Shown here one piece after another: positions 35,301 to 42,569 of a stretch of DNA of 64,000 bases. Under the pieces are notes generated by a model, which saw only the letters and a list, made by a program, of their open reading frames with translations, made no database searches and was not told the origin of the DNA. The DNA is from Phycobacter azelaicus. GTDB lineage: Bacteria > Pseudomonadota > Alphaproteobacteria > Rhodobacterales > Rhodobacteraceae. A program made the position numbers and the translations under genes. The stretch's first letter is position 1. Each line of letters begins with the position of its first letter. Location of the stretch: NCBI RefSeq assembly GCF_014884385.1, contig NZ_WKFH01000003.1:2822001-2886000 (forward strand), written 5' to 3'.

Positions 35301-35388
35301 ATTCCCCGGCACCGATGGCACCATTTACAAGGCCAAGATCGTCGATCCGGTCTTCTACGACAAGGAAGGGGAGAAGCAGAATGTCTGA
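32359..35388 (+). CDS. soxA: Sarcosine oxidase alpha subunit
   Basis: 1009 residues, the expected size. Regions: an N-terminal ferredoxin-like fold without cluster cysteines (about 14-100), the NAD-binding Rossmann part with VLVIGGGVAGLQAAL near 173-187, a central FAD/NAD domain, and a C-terminal tetrahydrofolate-binding GCV_T-like half (about 620-1005; GLMCSENGFLSDDGV, SYEIAVAAS, ECLHVMRAEKGFIMIG). The subunit binds NAD+ and folate and channels the methylene group to 5,10-methylene-THF. It overlaps soxG by eight bases. Confidence 0.96.
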   Translation: MSTRLANQGRLIDRSKPIEFTFNGTRMTGYAGDTLASALLANDQLLVGRSFKYHRPRGLVASGAEEPNALVGLGTGDRFEPNQRATTTELFSGLSAQSQNHWPSLEFDVGVVNNKLARFLPAGFYYKMFIHPRPFWKHIYEPIIRKSAGLGQAPDRELKDADTYEHFYFFCDVLVIGGGVAGLQAALVAAKSGAKVLVLEQNAHWGGRAPVDGGTIDGDDPEAWVDQTLAELAAMENVTLRNRCMGAGVYDHGYALGYERLTDHAPGQGGPRHRLWRIRAKQIVTATGAIERPLSFAGNDVPGVMLASAMRDYVVNWGATPGKRVVVATNNDDAYRTALVLHAAGLEVVRVLDTRDTGGGALMEEVRALGIRVECGRGIAKVKDGKCVTKVAICAQNGQGGAQEEVEADAVAMSGGWSPVVHLWSHCGGKLIWDEAQAHFRPDPARPPLGADGEGFVVAAGSANGPLDLGAVLTDAAEAGAKAAAAAGFKAEAKPATGVAQDEAPMQPVWLMPARAEIDLRMKAWLDFQNDVKVSDVQLAAREGFESVEHTKRYTTLGMATDQGKLSNINGLAILADSLGSEIPQVGTTTFRPPYHPISMGAIGGEARGEIFQPLRKTPMHDWHDANGADWEPVGHWRRPYAFVRSGESVKEAVNREILNTRQNVGLLDASTLGKLIVKGPDAGRFLDMMYTNMMSTLKVGKCRYGLMCSENGFLSDDGVVARIDEDTWLCHTTTGGADRIHAHMEEWLQTEWWDWKVYVANVTEQLAQIAVVGPKARMLLEKLNAEAGGGMDVSKEALPFMEWKDGEIGGFKCRAYRISFSGELSYEIAVAASQGQAFWDALMAAGEEFGVMPYGTECLHVMRAEKGFIMIGDETDGTVIPQDLGLNWAISKKKEDFIGKRAQERSHMVDPDRWQLVGLETVDGSVLPDGAYAVGSGVNANGQKNTIGRVTSTYHSPTLGKGIAMGLVKHGPKRMGEVIEFPGTDGTIYKAKIVDPVFYDKEGEKQNV

Positions 35389-35947
35389 TCTGGTCAGTGC
35401 CCTCGCAGGCGCCCGCTATGCGGGGCTTGCCACCATAGAAGAGGCCGGGCTTCAGGGCATGATCACCCTGCGCGGCGATCTGTCCTCCAAGACCCTGCAG
35501 AAGGCCGTGAAGGCCGCGACCGGCGCCGAGGTGCCACAGACCCGTCGGATCAGCACCTCGGATTCCGGCGCTGTGGCCTGGATGTCGCCGGATGAGCTGC
35601 TGTTGCTGGTGCCTTATGATGAGGTGGAGGAAAAAACCGCCGCGATGGCCGAGGCCCTGTCGGGCGAACATGCGCTGGCGGTGAACGTCTCTGATGCGCG
35701 TGCGATTTTCACCCTGTCCGGTGCAGGCGCGCGTGAGGTTCTGGGCAAGGTCTGCCCGGTGGATTTCGACGCCTCGGCTTTCAAGGCTGGAGATTTCCGC
35801 CGCACCCGCATGGCCCAGGTCGCTGCGGCCTTCTGGCTGGACGAGGCGGAGACTTTCCACATCGTCTGTTTCCGCTCGGTCGCAGACTATGTTTTCAACC
35901 TGTTGAAGACCTCGGCGCATCCGCAATCAAGGGTTGGTGTGTACTGA
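35381..35947 (+). CDS. soxG: Sarcosine oxidase gamma subunit
   Basis: 188 residues from the ATG at 35381, with a GGAAGGGGAG box inside the end of soxA. The sequence has the SoxG pattern: WMSPDELLLLVPYDEV, NVSDARAIFTLSGAGAREVLGKVCPVD and FRRTRMAQVAAAFWLD, related to the folate-binding half of SoxA. It completes the alpha-beta-gamma-delta enzyme. A terminator follows 40 bases later, so no folate enzymes are carried in this operon. Confidence 0.93.
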   Translation: MSDLVSALAGARYAGLATIEEAGLQGMITLRGDLSSKTLQKAVKAATGAEVPQTRRISTSDSGAVAWMSPDELLLLVPYDEVEEKTAAMAEALSGEHALAVNVSDARAIFTLSGAGAREVLGKVCPVDFDASAFKAGDFRRTRMAQVAAAFWLDEAETFHIVCFRSVADYVFNLLKTSAHPQSRVGVY

Positions 35948-35987
35948 TTCATACTCCTGTGGGTTGTGTTTGTGATAGTCGTGCAAT

Positions 35988-36017
35988 AACGTGCCTCGGA
36001 CCTCCGGGGCACGTTTT
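35988..36017 (+). terminator. Intrinsic terminator after soxG
   Basis: AACGTGCCTCGG (35988-35999) pairs with CCGGGGCACGTT (36004-36015), with one mismatch, followed by TT and an AT-rich run. It ends the sox operon. Confidence 0.82.
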
Positions 36018-36082
36018 ACATTTCAACATCAGTTGATTGGTCAGTTGTCTTGTGGGGGCGTCTTTTGGAATAAGGACCACTT

Positions 36083-36499
36083 ATGGTTAAAAGAATTACT
36101 GCGGCAATTCTGTTTCTCAGCGTGTTGCCACTTGCCGCTTCAAGTACGCCCATCAGCTATGAATGCGACATTGAGAGCTATTCGCCGCGATATGGGGGTA
36201 TTCCGGACAAGGCCTATTTCGTCATCGATGCCGAGGCAAAGACTGCCATGGCGTTTGATCCCTTCATATACACGAGATCCAAGGTTCCAGTTGCCGTCGA
36301 GTTCAAAGAGTTGCGCGCTGATAAATACCTTCTGAAATGGACCGTGGAAGGCGTTCCTTTAAGGAACAACGGGACCGCGGTGTTCTCCTTCAGCACACGG
36401 ATTGATGTGGCCAAAGGCACGCTGAACATGCAGTCCTGGCTCCTTGGAGATGATGGTGACCGTCGCGGTAAAGGGACTTGCAAGCCGATAAAGGGATAG
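36083..36499 (+). CDS. Secreted protein of unknown function (paralogue A)
   Basis: 138 residues with a signal peptide (MVKRITAAILFLSVLPLAAS). The mature part has two cysteines, in ISYECDIES and RGKGTCKP, possibly one disulfide, and alternating beta-like strands. The family is not recognised. It resembles the next protein in layout: signal, TYxCxI-type start, a DPF/DPYxY stretch, a K-rich middle strand, then a final RxGxGTxC. An AAGGA box precedes the ATG. Confidence 0.72.
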   Translation: MVKRITAAILFLSVLPLAASSTPISYECDIESYSPRYGGIPDKAYFVIDAEAKTAMAFDPFIYTRSKVPVAVEFKELRADKYLLKWTVEGVPLRNNGTAVFSFSTRIDVAKGTLNMQSWLLGDDGDRRGKGTCKPIKG

Positions 36500-36593
36500 C
36501 GCATCCGGGAGATCCCGCTGAGGCGCGACACAGAGGCATAAACGACGCGATCAAAAACCGTCTCCTGCACAGTTCAATACCAAGAGAAATACC

Positions 36594-37052
36594 ATGCATA
36601 TCACTACAGTCTTGCCGTTCACAAAACGGTGCTTGTCCTCTGTCGGCCTGTCGGCCGCTATTCTGGCAACATCGCTCGCTTCGATGCCCTTCGCCGCGAA
36701 GGCGGAGGAGAAGATCACCTACGCCTACACCTGCGAGATCAAGGCGCGTCGGACTGGCAACTGGACGCCCAGAGAGGTTCGCTTTTCGTTGAACGAGAGC
36801 GACATGACAGCCGTTGTGAGTGATCCTTATTCTTACCATCAAGGCGACGGACCGTTTCACGTCAAGATGAAGCGCAAGAAGGATGGTATGCTGCGCTTCA
36901 AATGGCGGGTGAAATTGCGTACCTCGAACTGGGATTTCCTCTACGTGGGATATTCTGTCACATTCGACGTTGACGAGAAAACCGGCGTCTTTCGGGCCGC
37001 GGTTCCCTCTGGCGGGAACCGTGACGGACCGGGGACGCTGATCTGCAAATGA
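36594..37052 (+). CDS. Secreted protein of unknown function (paralogue B)
   Basis: 152 residues with a longer signal peptide (to about residue 37, cleavage after AAKA). The mature start ITYAYTCEIKARRTGNW, the middle VVSDPYSYHQGDGPFHVKMK and the end NRDGPGTLIC parallel the protein encoded just upstream, so the two look like diverged tandem duplicates. A beta-barrel-like periplasmic or lipid-binding fold is possible but is a guess. No partner gene is evident. Confidence 0.75.
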   Translation: MHITTVLPFTKRCLSSVGLSAAILATSLASMPFAAKAEEKITYAYTCEIKARRTGNWTPREVRFSLNESDMTAVVSDPYSYHQGDGPFHVKMKRKKDGMLRFKWRVKLRTSNWDFLYVGYSVTFDVDEKTGVFRAAVPSGGNRDGPGTLICK

Positions 37053-37157
37053 TCCCCGGAGGCTGCTGCATTGCGCGGGCGAATGCGCAGAGCAATCCTC
37101 CTCTGCACCTCTACCTAGTGGCCTTTCGGGGGGCAGGGCCATTTAAAGAGGGGAAGT

Positions 37158-37601
37158 TTAATCGGCTTCCCAAACCAGCCGAGTCCTGGACATTAGCGCT
37201 GCTAGAGCATCACGCGGCAAAAGTCCCAATTGTTCAAAGAGCTGAACATACTCGAACTGAGTGTAATTCTCCGTAATGCGGTTTCCCGCAATGCGGGTCA
37301 TCATCATGCCTAAAACGTTTATGGGCGTGGCGCCGTCTGGTCCACCAGAGGTCAATCGGAAACGGAGCGTGATCCAATCGCCGCTCTCCATGTGATGCAG
37401 GAAACCGATGCGCGGTGGACCGGTTAGGCTGCGGAAAGCGGCCACGAGGTCACGGAAGTCCTTTCTGGGAAAGACAACATCTTCTCCCATAGCCTCCATT
37501 TTGAATTCTTCGTTGATGCGTTTTTCAGCGAAAGCAAAGTTGCCATTCTCCCAGACTTCGTCAAAAAGCTCTCTCATAAAGGCCAGTTTCTGCATCTTCA
37601 C
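37158..37601 (-). CDS. NTF2-like (SnoaL-type) protein
   Basis: 147 residues with the layout of the SnoaL/ester-cyclase branch of the NTF2 fold: an N-terminal helix pair (MRELFDEVWENGNFAFAEKR), FRDLVAAFRSLTGPPRIGF, HHMESGDWITLRFRLTSG, and NRITENYTQFEYVQLFEQLGL. Such proteins form cone-shaped pockets and may be enzymes or ligand binders. No catalytic assignment can be made, and the neighbours give no clue. Confidence 0.75.
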   Translation of the reverse strand: MKMQKLAFMRELFDEVWENGNFAFAEKRINEEFKMEAMGEDVVFPRKDFRDLVAAFRSLTGPPRIGFLHHMESGDWITLRFRLTSGGPDGATPINVLGMMMTRIAGNRITENYTQFEYVQLFEQLGLLPRDALAALMSRTRLVWEAD

Positions 37602-37737
37602 CCTTTACCCAAGACCACCCCAACAAACGCTTCTGAGGAAGCATCATGCTGCGTGCTCCTCGCCGTTTCAACATGTTTCAAGGTGAGGCAGTTTCCCCGC
37701 GTAAACGGGTGGTCACGCGTGTCACTTCTAGGCCAAA

Positions 37738-38511
37738 TCAAACGGTAAATAGAAACGTCGGGAACTGGGTCAGGGCGCGGGGGCTGGTGAGGGCCTCAAA
37801 GCCCCGCGCAGCGCCATTGTCTGGGTGGCATTCGCCATAAAAGGACAACAGCTCCGCCAACTCTGCCATTCTGGCCTTGCGGGTCTCTTCGGGCAGAAAC
37901 GGCGCGTGGGTGGAGAGGTACAGCGCGGGGCGCTGCTGTTTCAGCCAGGGGATCATCTGGGGCAGCACGTCGAATTCGGCGCCTTCGATATCCAGCTTGA
38001 CCAGCGACACGCGCGACAGATCGGCCTGGGCTGCAAAATCCTGCCAGCCGATCGTCATCACGTCCGAGCCATGCTCTCCGTCATTGAGGAGGCTCGACAT
38101 GCTGTCCCCGGCCTCTCCACCGAAAGAGGCCATGCGGGCAAGGCCGAAGCCATCGCTGATCGCCACCGAAAAGGCCGAGACATTGTCGATGCGGTTCAGC
38201 TCAAGATTCCAGGCCAGATGGCGAAAGGCAACCGGATCGGGTTCGAAACACATCACCCGCCGCGCCTTGTGGGCCCCATATAGAACCGTGGGGCCGATCC
38301 AGGCGCCGATGTCCAGGTAGTCGTGCTCCTTGTCCAGATGCGCGTCGAGCACCGCAAATGTCTCCGGCTCCCAGCAACCTTCGGAGGCCCTGCGCCAGAA
38401 CTTGGAGTGATAGGGATCCAGGCGGAAGGGTACGCCGTTCAATTCGCCCGCGTAATGGCCGCGCATGCGGTAAAAGGCTTTCCGTGCACGTATCCAAGCC
38501 TCTGCGATCAT
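37738..38511 (-). CDS. FkbM-family methyltransferase
   Basis: 257 residues from the ATG at 38511, which follows GGGAGAG; an in-frame ATG at 38526 is the alternative. The SAM-binding region is DYLDIGAWIGPTVLYG, then VMCFEPDPVAFRHLAWNLELN and VSLVKLDIEGAEFDVLPQM, the FkbM signature. The family methylates sugars or other small molecules. It is divergent from sodB with 134 bases between. The substrate is unknown. Confidence 0.85.
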   Translation of the reverse strand: MIAEAWIRARKAFYRMRGHYAGELNGVPFRLDPYHSKFWRRASEGCWEPETFAVLDAHLDKEHDYLDIGAWIGPTVLYGAHKARRVMCFEPDPVAFRHLAWNLELNRIDNVSAFSVAISDGFGLARMASFGGEAGDSMSSLLNDGEHGSDVMTIGWQDFAAQADLSRVSLVKLDIEGAEFDVLPQMIPWLKQQRPALYLSTHAPFLPEETRKARMAELAELLSFYGECHPDNGAARGFEALTSPRALTQFPTFLFTV

Positions 38512-38645
38512 CGCGGTCTCTCCCATTTGCGCACATAGACCTTGCAGGCATTTGGCGCGGATTTCTTGTCTTGGCCCTTGACCTGCCGGGGGCTGCGCCG
38601 CATGTATCTGCACAGGAACGCAACAAAAAATGACAGGGGTCCGAT

Positions 38646-39245
38646 ATGGCTTTTGAACTTCCCGATCTTCCTTATGCACATGACGCGCTGGCTTCCAAGG
38701 GCATGTCCGCGGAAACCCTGGAATACCACCACGACCTGCACCACAAAGCCTATGTCGACAACGGCAACAAGCTGATCGCGGGCACTGAGTGGGAGGGCAA
38801 GACCCTCGAAGAGATCATCGTCGGCACCTATGACAAATCCGCCGTCGCCCAGAACGGCATCTTCAACAACATCTCGCAGCTGTGGAACCACAACCAGTTC
38901 TGGGAGATGATGGGTCCGGGCGACAGCGCAATGCCGGGTGAGCTGGAAAAGGCACTGGTCGAAAGCTTTGGCTCGGTCGACAAGTTCAAGGAAGAGTTCT
39001 CGGCTGCGGGTGCAGGTCAGTTCGGCTCCGGCTGGGCCTGGCTGGTGAAAGACACCGATGGCGGCCTCAAGGTCACCAAGACTGAAAACGGCGTGAACCC
39101 GCTGTGCTTTGGCCAGACCGCGCTTCTGGGCTGCGATGTGTGGGAACACTCCTACTACATCGACTTCCGCAACAAGCGCCCGGCCTACCTGACCAACTTC
39201 CTCGACAACCTGGTCAACTGGGAAAACGTCGCTTCGCGCATGTAA
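38646..39245 (+). CDS. sodB: Superoxide dismutase, Fe type
   Basis: 199 residues. Metal ligands by family alignment: H28 (EYHHDLHH), H82 (WNHNQFW), D164 and H168 (CDVWEHSYY). The FNNISQLWNHNQFW and GSGWAWL contexts favour iron over manganese. There is no signal peptide, so it is a cytoplasmic enzyme that dismutates superoxide to oxygen and hydrogen peroxide. It is a single-gene unit with a strong terminator. Confidence 0.95.
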   Translation: MAFELPDLPYAHDALASKGMSAETLEYHHDLHHKAYVDNGNKLIAGTEWEGKTLEEIIVGTYDKSAVAQNGIFNNISQLWNHNQFWEMMGPGDSAMPGELEKALVESFGSVDKFKEEFSAAGAGQFGSGWAWLVKDTDGGLKVTKTENGVNPLCFGQTALLGCDVWEHSYYIDFRNKRPAYLTNFLDNLVNWENVASRM

Positions 39246-39279
39246 GCCCTGTCATTCCTGAAGGGATGAAACATTTCGA

Positions 39280-39310
39280 ACCCGCGCCACACCCGGCGCG
39301 GGTCTTTTTT
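39280..39310 (+). terminator. Intrinsic terminator after sodB
   Basis: ACCCGCGCC (39280-39288) pairs perfectly with GGCGCGGGT (39295-39303), followed by CTTTTTT. Confidence 0.92.
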
Positions 39311-39386
39311 GTCTCGATTTGACACGCATCAAAGCATGGTTGCCGGGTCCTCTTTCTGATGAAGAGGGATAGGGAAAGGAGAGCCA

Positions 39387-39842
39387 ATGCTCAGATTGCC
39401 AAAAGGACTATGGATCATTGTCGCCGATGGGCGCAAAGCGCTGTTTCTGGAAAACGTGAGCGATACGGTGGATGCCGCGCTGAACGTGATCCGCGCCGAC
39501 CAGATGGTGAACCCTGCGAACCGTGAGCAGGGGACCAGTGCGCCGGGACGCTTCAGCGGTGCCTCTGGCGCGGCACGTGGGGCTGTAGAGCCTGCAGACT
39601 GGCACCAGTTGAACGAAGACACATTTGCGGGGGGCGTTGCTTCGCTTGTCAACAAGTGGGTTCAGGCCGGGGCCTGCCCTGCGCTTGTTCTGATCGCGCC
39701 GCCTCGCAGCCTTGGCACGCTGCGCTCAGAGCTGAGCCCCGCCGCAGCAAAGCTGGTGATGGCGGAGCTACCAAAGGACCTGACCAACCACACGGTTGCC
39801 CAGATTGCAGATGCCGTGCAGTCCGCTCTAGAAAGTGCCTGA
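39387..39842 (+). CDS. Host-attachment family protein (baeRF-like)
   Basis: 151 residues of the family once described as required for attachment to host cells. WIIVADGRKALFLEN at the start, the loose middle FSGASGAARGAVEPADWHQLNEDTFA, and LVLIAPPRSLGTLRSEL fit that family, which is related to release-factor-like folds. It is cytoplasmic by sequence, so a direct adhesive role is doubtful. GGAAAGGAG precedes the ATG. Confidence 0.82.
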   Translation: MLRLPKGLWIIVADGRKALFLENVSDTVDAALNVIRADQMVNPANREQGTSAPGRFSGASGAARGAVEPADWHQLNEDTFAGGVASLVNKWVQAGACPALVLIAPPRSLGTLRSELSPAAAKLVMAELPKDLTNHTVAQIADAVQSALESA

Positions 39843-39865
39843 CAGCCAGTCAGCTTTCAAGGGAT

Positions 39866-39886
39866 TGGGCGCCGCGGTGGCGCCCA
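39866..39886. terminator. Hairpin between convergent genes
   Basis: TGGGCGCC (39866-39873) and GGCGCCCA (39879-39886) form an 8-base stem with a 5-base loop between two convergent genes. No T-run is present, and the minus gene's stop lies just beyond. Confidence 0.4.
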
Positions 39887-39890
39887 TGTA

Positions 39891-40436
39891 TCAGTCGGCG
39901 GTGAGGTGTCTTAGGGCTTCCTCGCTGCTGGTGACCCAGGTCAGATAGCTCTGTATTTCGGGATCTGCGAACGCTTGATCAGTCACGTGATCAAGGAGGT
40001 CACGCAGCTTGTCCCAATAGCCGTCGATATTGACGATGATGATTGGCTTGCCATGTAGGCCAAGCTGACGCCAGGTGAGCACTTCGAAGAGTTCGTCTAG
40101 TGAGCCGGGCCCGCCCGGTAGCACGACGACGGCGTCGGCGTTGTACAGCATGACCTTCTTGCGCTCGTGCATCGTCTCGGTCACCACATAGGTGGTCAGA
40201 TCCGATTTCCCGACCTCACGCCGTTCCAGGTGAACCGGGATAACGCCGAATGTTTCGCCGCCCGCCGCCTGCGCGGCGCGTGCGACCGTTCCCATCAAAC
40301 CAACATCCCCAGCGCCATAAACGAGGCGTAAACTGTGTTCTGCCAGCCCCTTTCCCAAGGACTCAGCGGCTGCGGCATAGCTGGGCATTGCTCCAAAACG
40401 GGATCCGCAATACACACAGACGGATTTTACACTCAT
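39891..40436 (-). CDS. LOG-family nucleoside 5'-monophosphate phosphoribohydrolase
   Basis: 181 residues of the LOG (TIGR00730) family. VCVYCGSRFG at the start, VYGAGDVGLMG, MHERKKVMLYNADAVVVLPGGPGSLDE with the PGGxG(T/S)xxE active-site motif, and LTWRQLGLHGKPI are visible. The family removes ribose 5-phosphate from nucleotides such as AMP or cytokinin nucleotides. The bacterial role is mostly nucleotide salvage or detoxification. Confidence 0.92.
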   Translation of the reverse strand: MSVKSVCVYCGSRFGAMPSYAAAAESLGKGLAEHSLRLVYGAGDVGLMGTVARAAQAAGGETFGVIPVHLERREVGKSDLTTYVVTETMHERKKVMLYNADAVVVLPGGPGSLDELFEVLTWRQLGLHGKPIIIVNIDGYWDKLRDLLDHVTDQAFADPEIQSYLTWVTSSEEALRHLTAD

Positions 40437-40558
40437 GGGACGGCCTTTTGACTGGGGTTCATGCGGTGGGGGAACGCTTTTTGACCCCAGATACCCCGAT
40501 CGCTAGGCTGGCTCAACCAAGCGAGAGAAAAAGCATCTCGCACTAGGGAAGGAACCAA

Positions 40559-42436
40559 ATGGCGCAGACATCTGGAAGTGGGGGTATCGGTTCTCTTGCG
40601 TTGGGGAGCATTGCCGCTGTGGTTGTGATCGTCGGAGGTGTTGTTCTGGTGCAATTGGGGGTGTTCGACCAGGACGGTCAACCGGCGGATCGTTCCTTGC
40701 GGGATGATACCAGCAATGATGCGATTGTCTCGCCGTCGAGTGGAACACAGGCTGTGCCTGGCACCCAGGTTGGCGATGCGGGAGCAGCAGCACCTTCCGG
40801 CGAGGACGTGGGCGAAGATGTCGCCGCAACTACAGCCGTTGGCCAGCCCCAAGCAGACCCAGAAGTGTCGCAGGCCGACCCCTCCGATCCGGCGGCCGAG
40901 GCTTCGGCGCAAGACGCTCAGGTTCAGCAAGCTGACACGGAGGGCGTCGAAGAACAATCCACAGAGGATCTGGCCGAGGTCGGTGCCGAGGCCGAAGCAG
41001 GGCAGTCCGAAGGGTCTGCGACGCTTGCGCAGCCCACGGAACAGGCACAGGCCGATCGCCTGCCGGAGGTCGGCGAGGACAGCGCCGTTCCCGAGACTGG
41101 AGCGGCGCCGGAGCCTTCGGACGCACCTTTGGAAACCGATGTTGCCTCTGCCGCGACCGGTTCTGAAGACTCGGCGAATGCTACAGATGCTGCGACGCAG
41201 AACCCGCCTCCGGCACAAGAAGATGCTGTGCTGGCCGCGCCGCAACTTGATCTGGTGCGGGTCGATCCCGAGGGCGCTTTGGTCATCGCAGGTCGCGCAC
41301 CGGCCGGATCGCAGGTGCAGGTGCTTGTCGACGGCGTCATTCTGGAAGAAGCCGATGTGCAGGGGGAAGGTGAGTTTGCGGTCTTTTCCAGCATTACGCC
41401 CAGCGACCGCCCGCGCGTGATATCGCTTGTGGCCCGTGCGGGCGATCAGGCGGTGGCCTCGCTCGATCAGTTCATCATAGCACCGGCCGCCCCGGTACCA
41501 GCGCCGCAGGTCGCAGAGGCTGGCGTCACGCAGCCCGCTGCGCCGACGGATGCTCCAGATGTTCAGCCGGACGTGGAGCAGACAAATGTGACGCGGGCGG
41601 ATGTTGCGCAAAGCGCCAGCGAGCCGCCACTGCCGTCGGCCGATGTACCGGAAGCCGATGCGGACACCACCGAAGCACAGATACCTGCGCCGCCCGTGGC
41701 GGCTCAGTCTGCAGCGCCGGATCAACCGGATGAGATCGCAAGGTCTGAGGTTTCGGTGCAGACTGCTGCTGCGGATACGTCAGATATTGGCCCGGCGGAT
41801 ACCTCAGTGTCGCAAAGCGCAGCCACGTCGCAGGAAGCACCTGCCAGTGCCGAAACCGCTCCGGCCCCCGTCCCTGAAGCAACAGCCGTTGCTGTCTTGC
41901 GGGCAGGCGCCGATGGAATAGAGGTGGTTCAGCCTGCAGCACCCATCCTTGCTGGCAAAGTTGCGCTCGATACGATCAGCTACTCCGACAACGGTGCGGT
42001 GCAGCTTGCCGGGCGGGCGCGCCCGGATGGGCTTGTGCGTGCCTATGTGAACAACCGCCTCAAGGCCGAGCTGCCGGTCGCAGAAGACGGCCGCTGGAGC
42101 GGGGCGCTTGGGGAAGTGGAACCCGGTATCTACACGCTTCGCCTTGATGAGGTGGATACGGCGGATGGCGCGGTCCTTAGCCGACTGGAAACTCCCTTCA
42201 AACGGGAAGCGCCCGAAGTGCTACAGATTCCTGCTCAGGAGCCTGGTGCTGCTCCCAGCCAGCCCGTTCCGCTGGTGCGAGCCGTGACCGTGCAAAAGGG
42301 GGATACGCTTTGGGCGATTTCCCAGCAGCGCTATGGCAGCGGGTTCCTATATGTACGGGTGTTCGAGGCCAACCAGGACGCGATCCGCGATCCGGACCTG
42401 ATCTATCCAGGGCAGGTGTTCAACCTGCCAGAGTAA
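40559..42436 (+). CDS. Membrane-anchored LysM-domain protein with long acidic linker
   Basis: 625 residues. A single membrane helix (about 10-32, LALGSIAAVVVIVGGVVLVQ) is followed by a low-complexity Ala/Asp/Glu/Pro/Gln region. Two beta-sandwich-like units interrupt it (about 228-300, LVRVDPEGALVIAGRAPAGS; about 465-540, TISYSDNGAVQLAGRARPDG). The end is a LysM domain (about 576-625, VQKGDTLWAISQQRYGSGF). LysM binds peptidoglycan, so the protein probably bridges inner membrane and cell wall. Proteins of this layout are common in Rhodobacteraceae, with no assigned role that I know. Confidence 0.87.
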   Translation: MAQTSGSGGIGSLALGSIAAVVVIVGGVVLVQLGVFDQDGQPADRSLRDDTSNDAIVSPSSGTQAVPGTQVGDAGAAAPSGEDVGEDVAATTAVGQPQADPEVSQADPSDPAAEASAQDAQVQQADTEGVEEQSTEDLAEVGAEAEAGQSEGSATLAQPTEQAQADRLPEVGEDSAVPETGAAPEPSDAPLETDVASAATGSEDSANATDAATQNPPPAQEDAVLAAPQLDLVRVDPEGALVIAGRAPAGSQVQVLVDGVILEEADVQGEGEFAVFSSITPSDRPRVISLVARAGDQAVASLDQFIIAPAAPVPAPQVAEAGVTQPAAPTDAPDVQPDVEQTNVTRADVAQSASEPPLPSADVPEADADTTEAQIPAPPVAAQSAAPDQPDEIARSEVSVQTAAADTSDIGPADTSVSQSAATSQEAPASAETAPAPVPEATAVAVLRAGADGIEVVQPAAPILAGKVALDTISYSDNGAVQLAGRARPDGLVRAYVNNRLKAELPVAEDGRWSGALGEVEPGIYTLRLDEVDTADGAVLSRLETPFKREAPEVLQIPAQEPGAAPSQPVPLVRAVTVQKGDTLWAISQQRYGSGFLYVRVFEANQDAIRDPDLIYPGQVFNLPE

Positions 42437-42458
42437 CCGCCTCTGCACCGCGAAAGCG

Positions 42459-42489
42459 CCGCGTCCCTGCTGCCGGGGCGCGGTTTTTT
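42459..42489 (+). terminator. Intrinsic terminator after the LysM gene
   Basis: CCGCGTCCC (42459-42467) pairs with GGGGCGCGG (42475-42483), one G-U pair, followed by TTTTTT. Confidence 0.88.
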
Positions 42490-42569
42490 CGTTTCACGCC
42501 TCGCCTTTGCGGGATTGCGGCGGTATTTGTGGCCTCCAAGGCCATTTACGGATTTCGGTCAGGAGTCTC

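Noticed and set aside
40559..42436. Possible CRISPR or tandem repeat array in the Ala/Pro/Gln-coding region
   Set aside because: The repetition is only compositional; there are no regularly spaced identical units.
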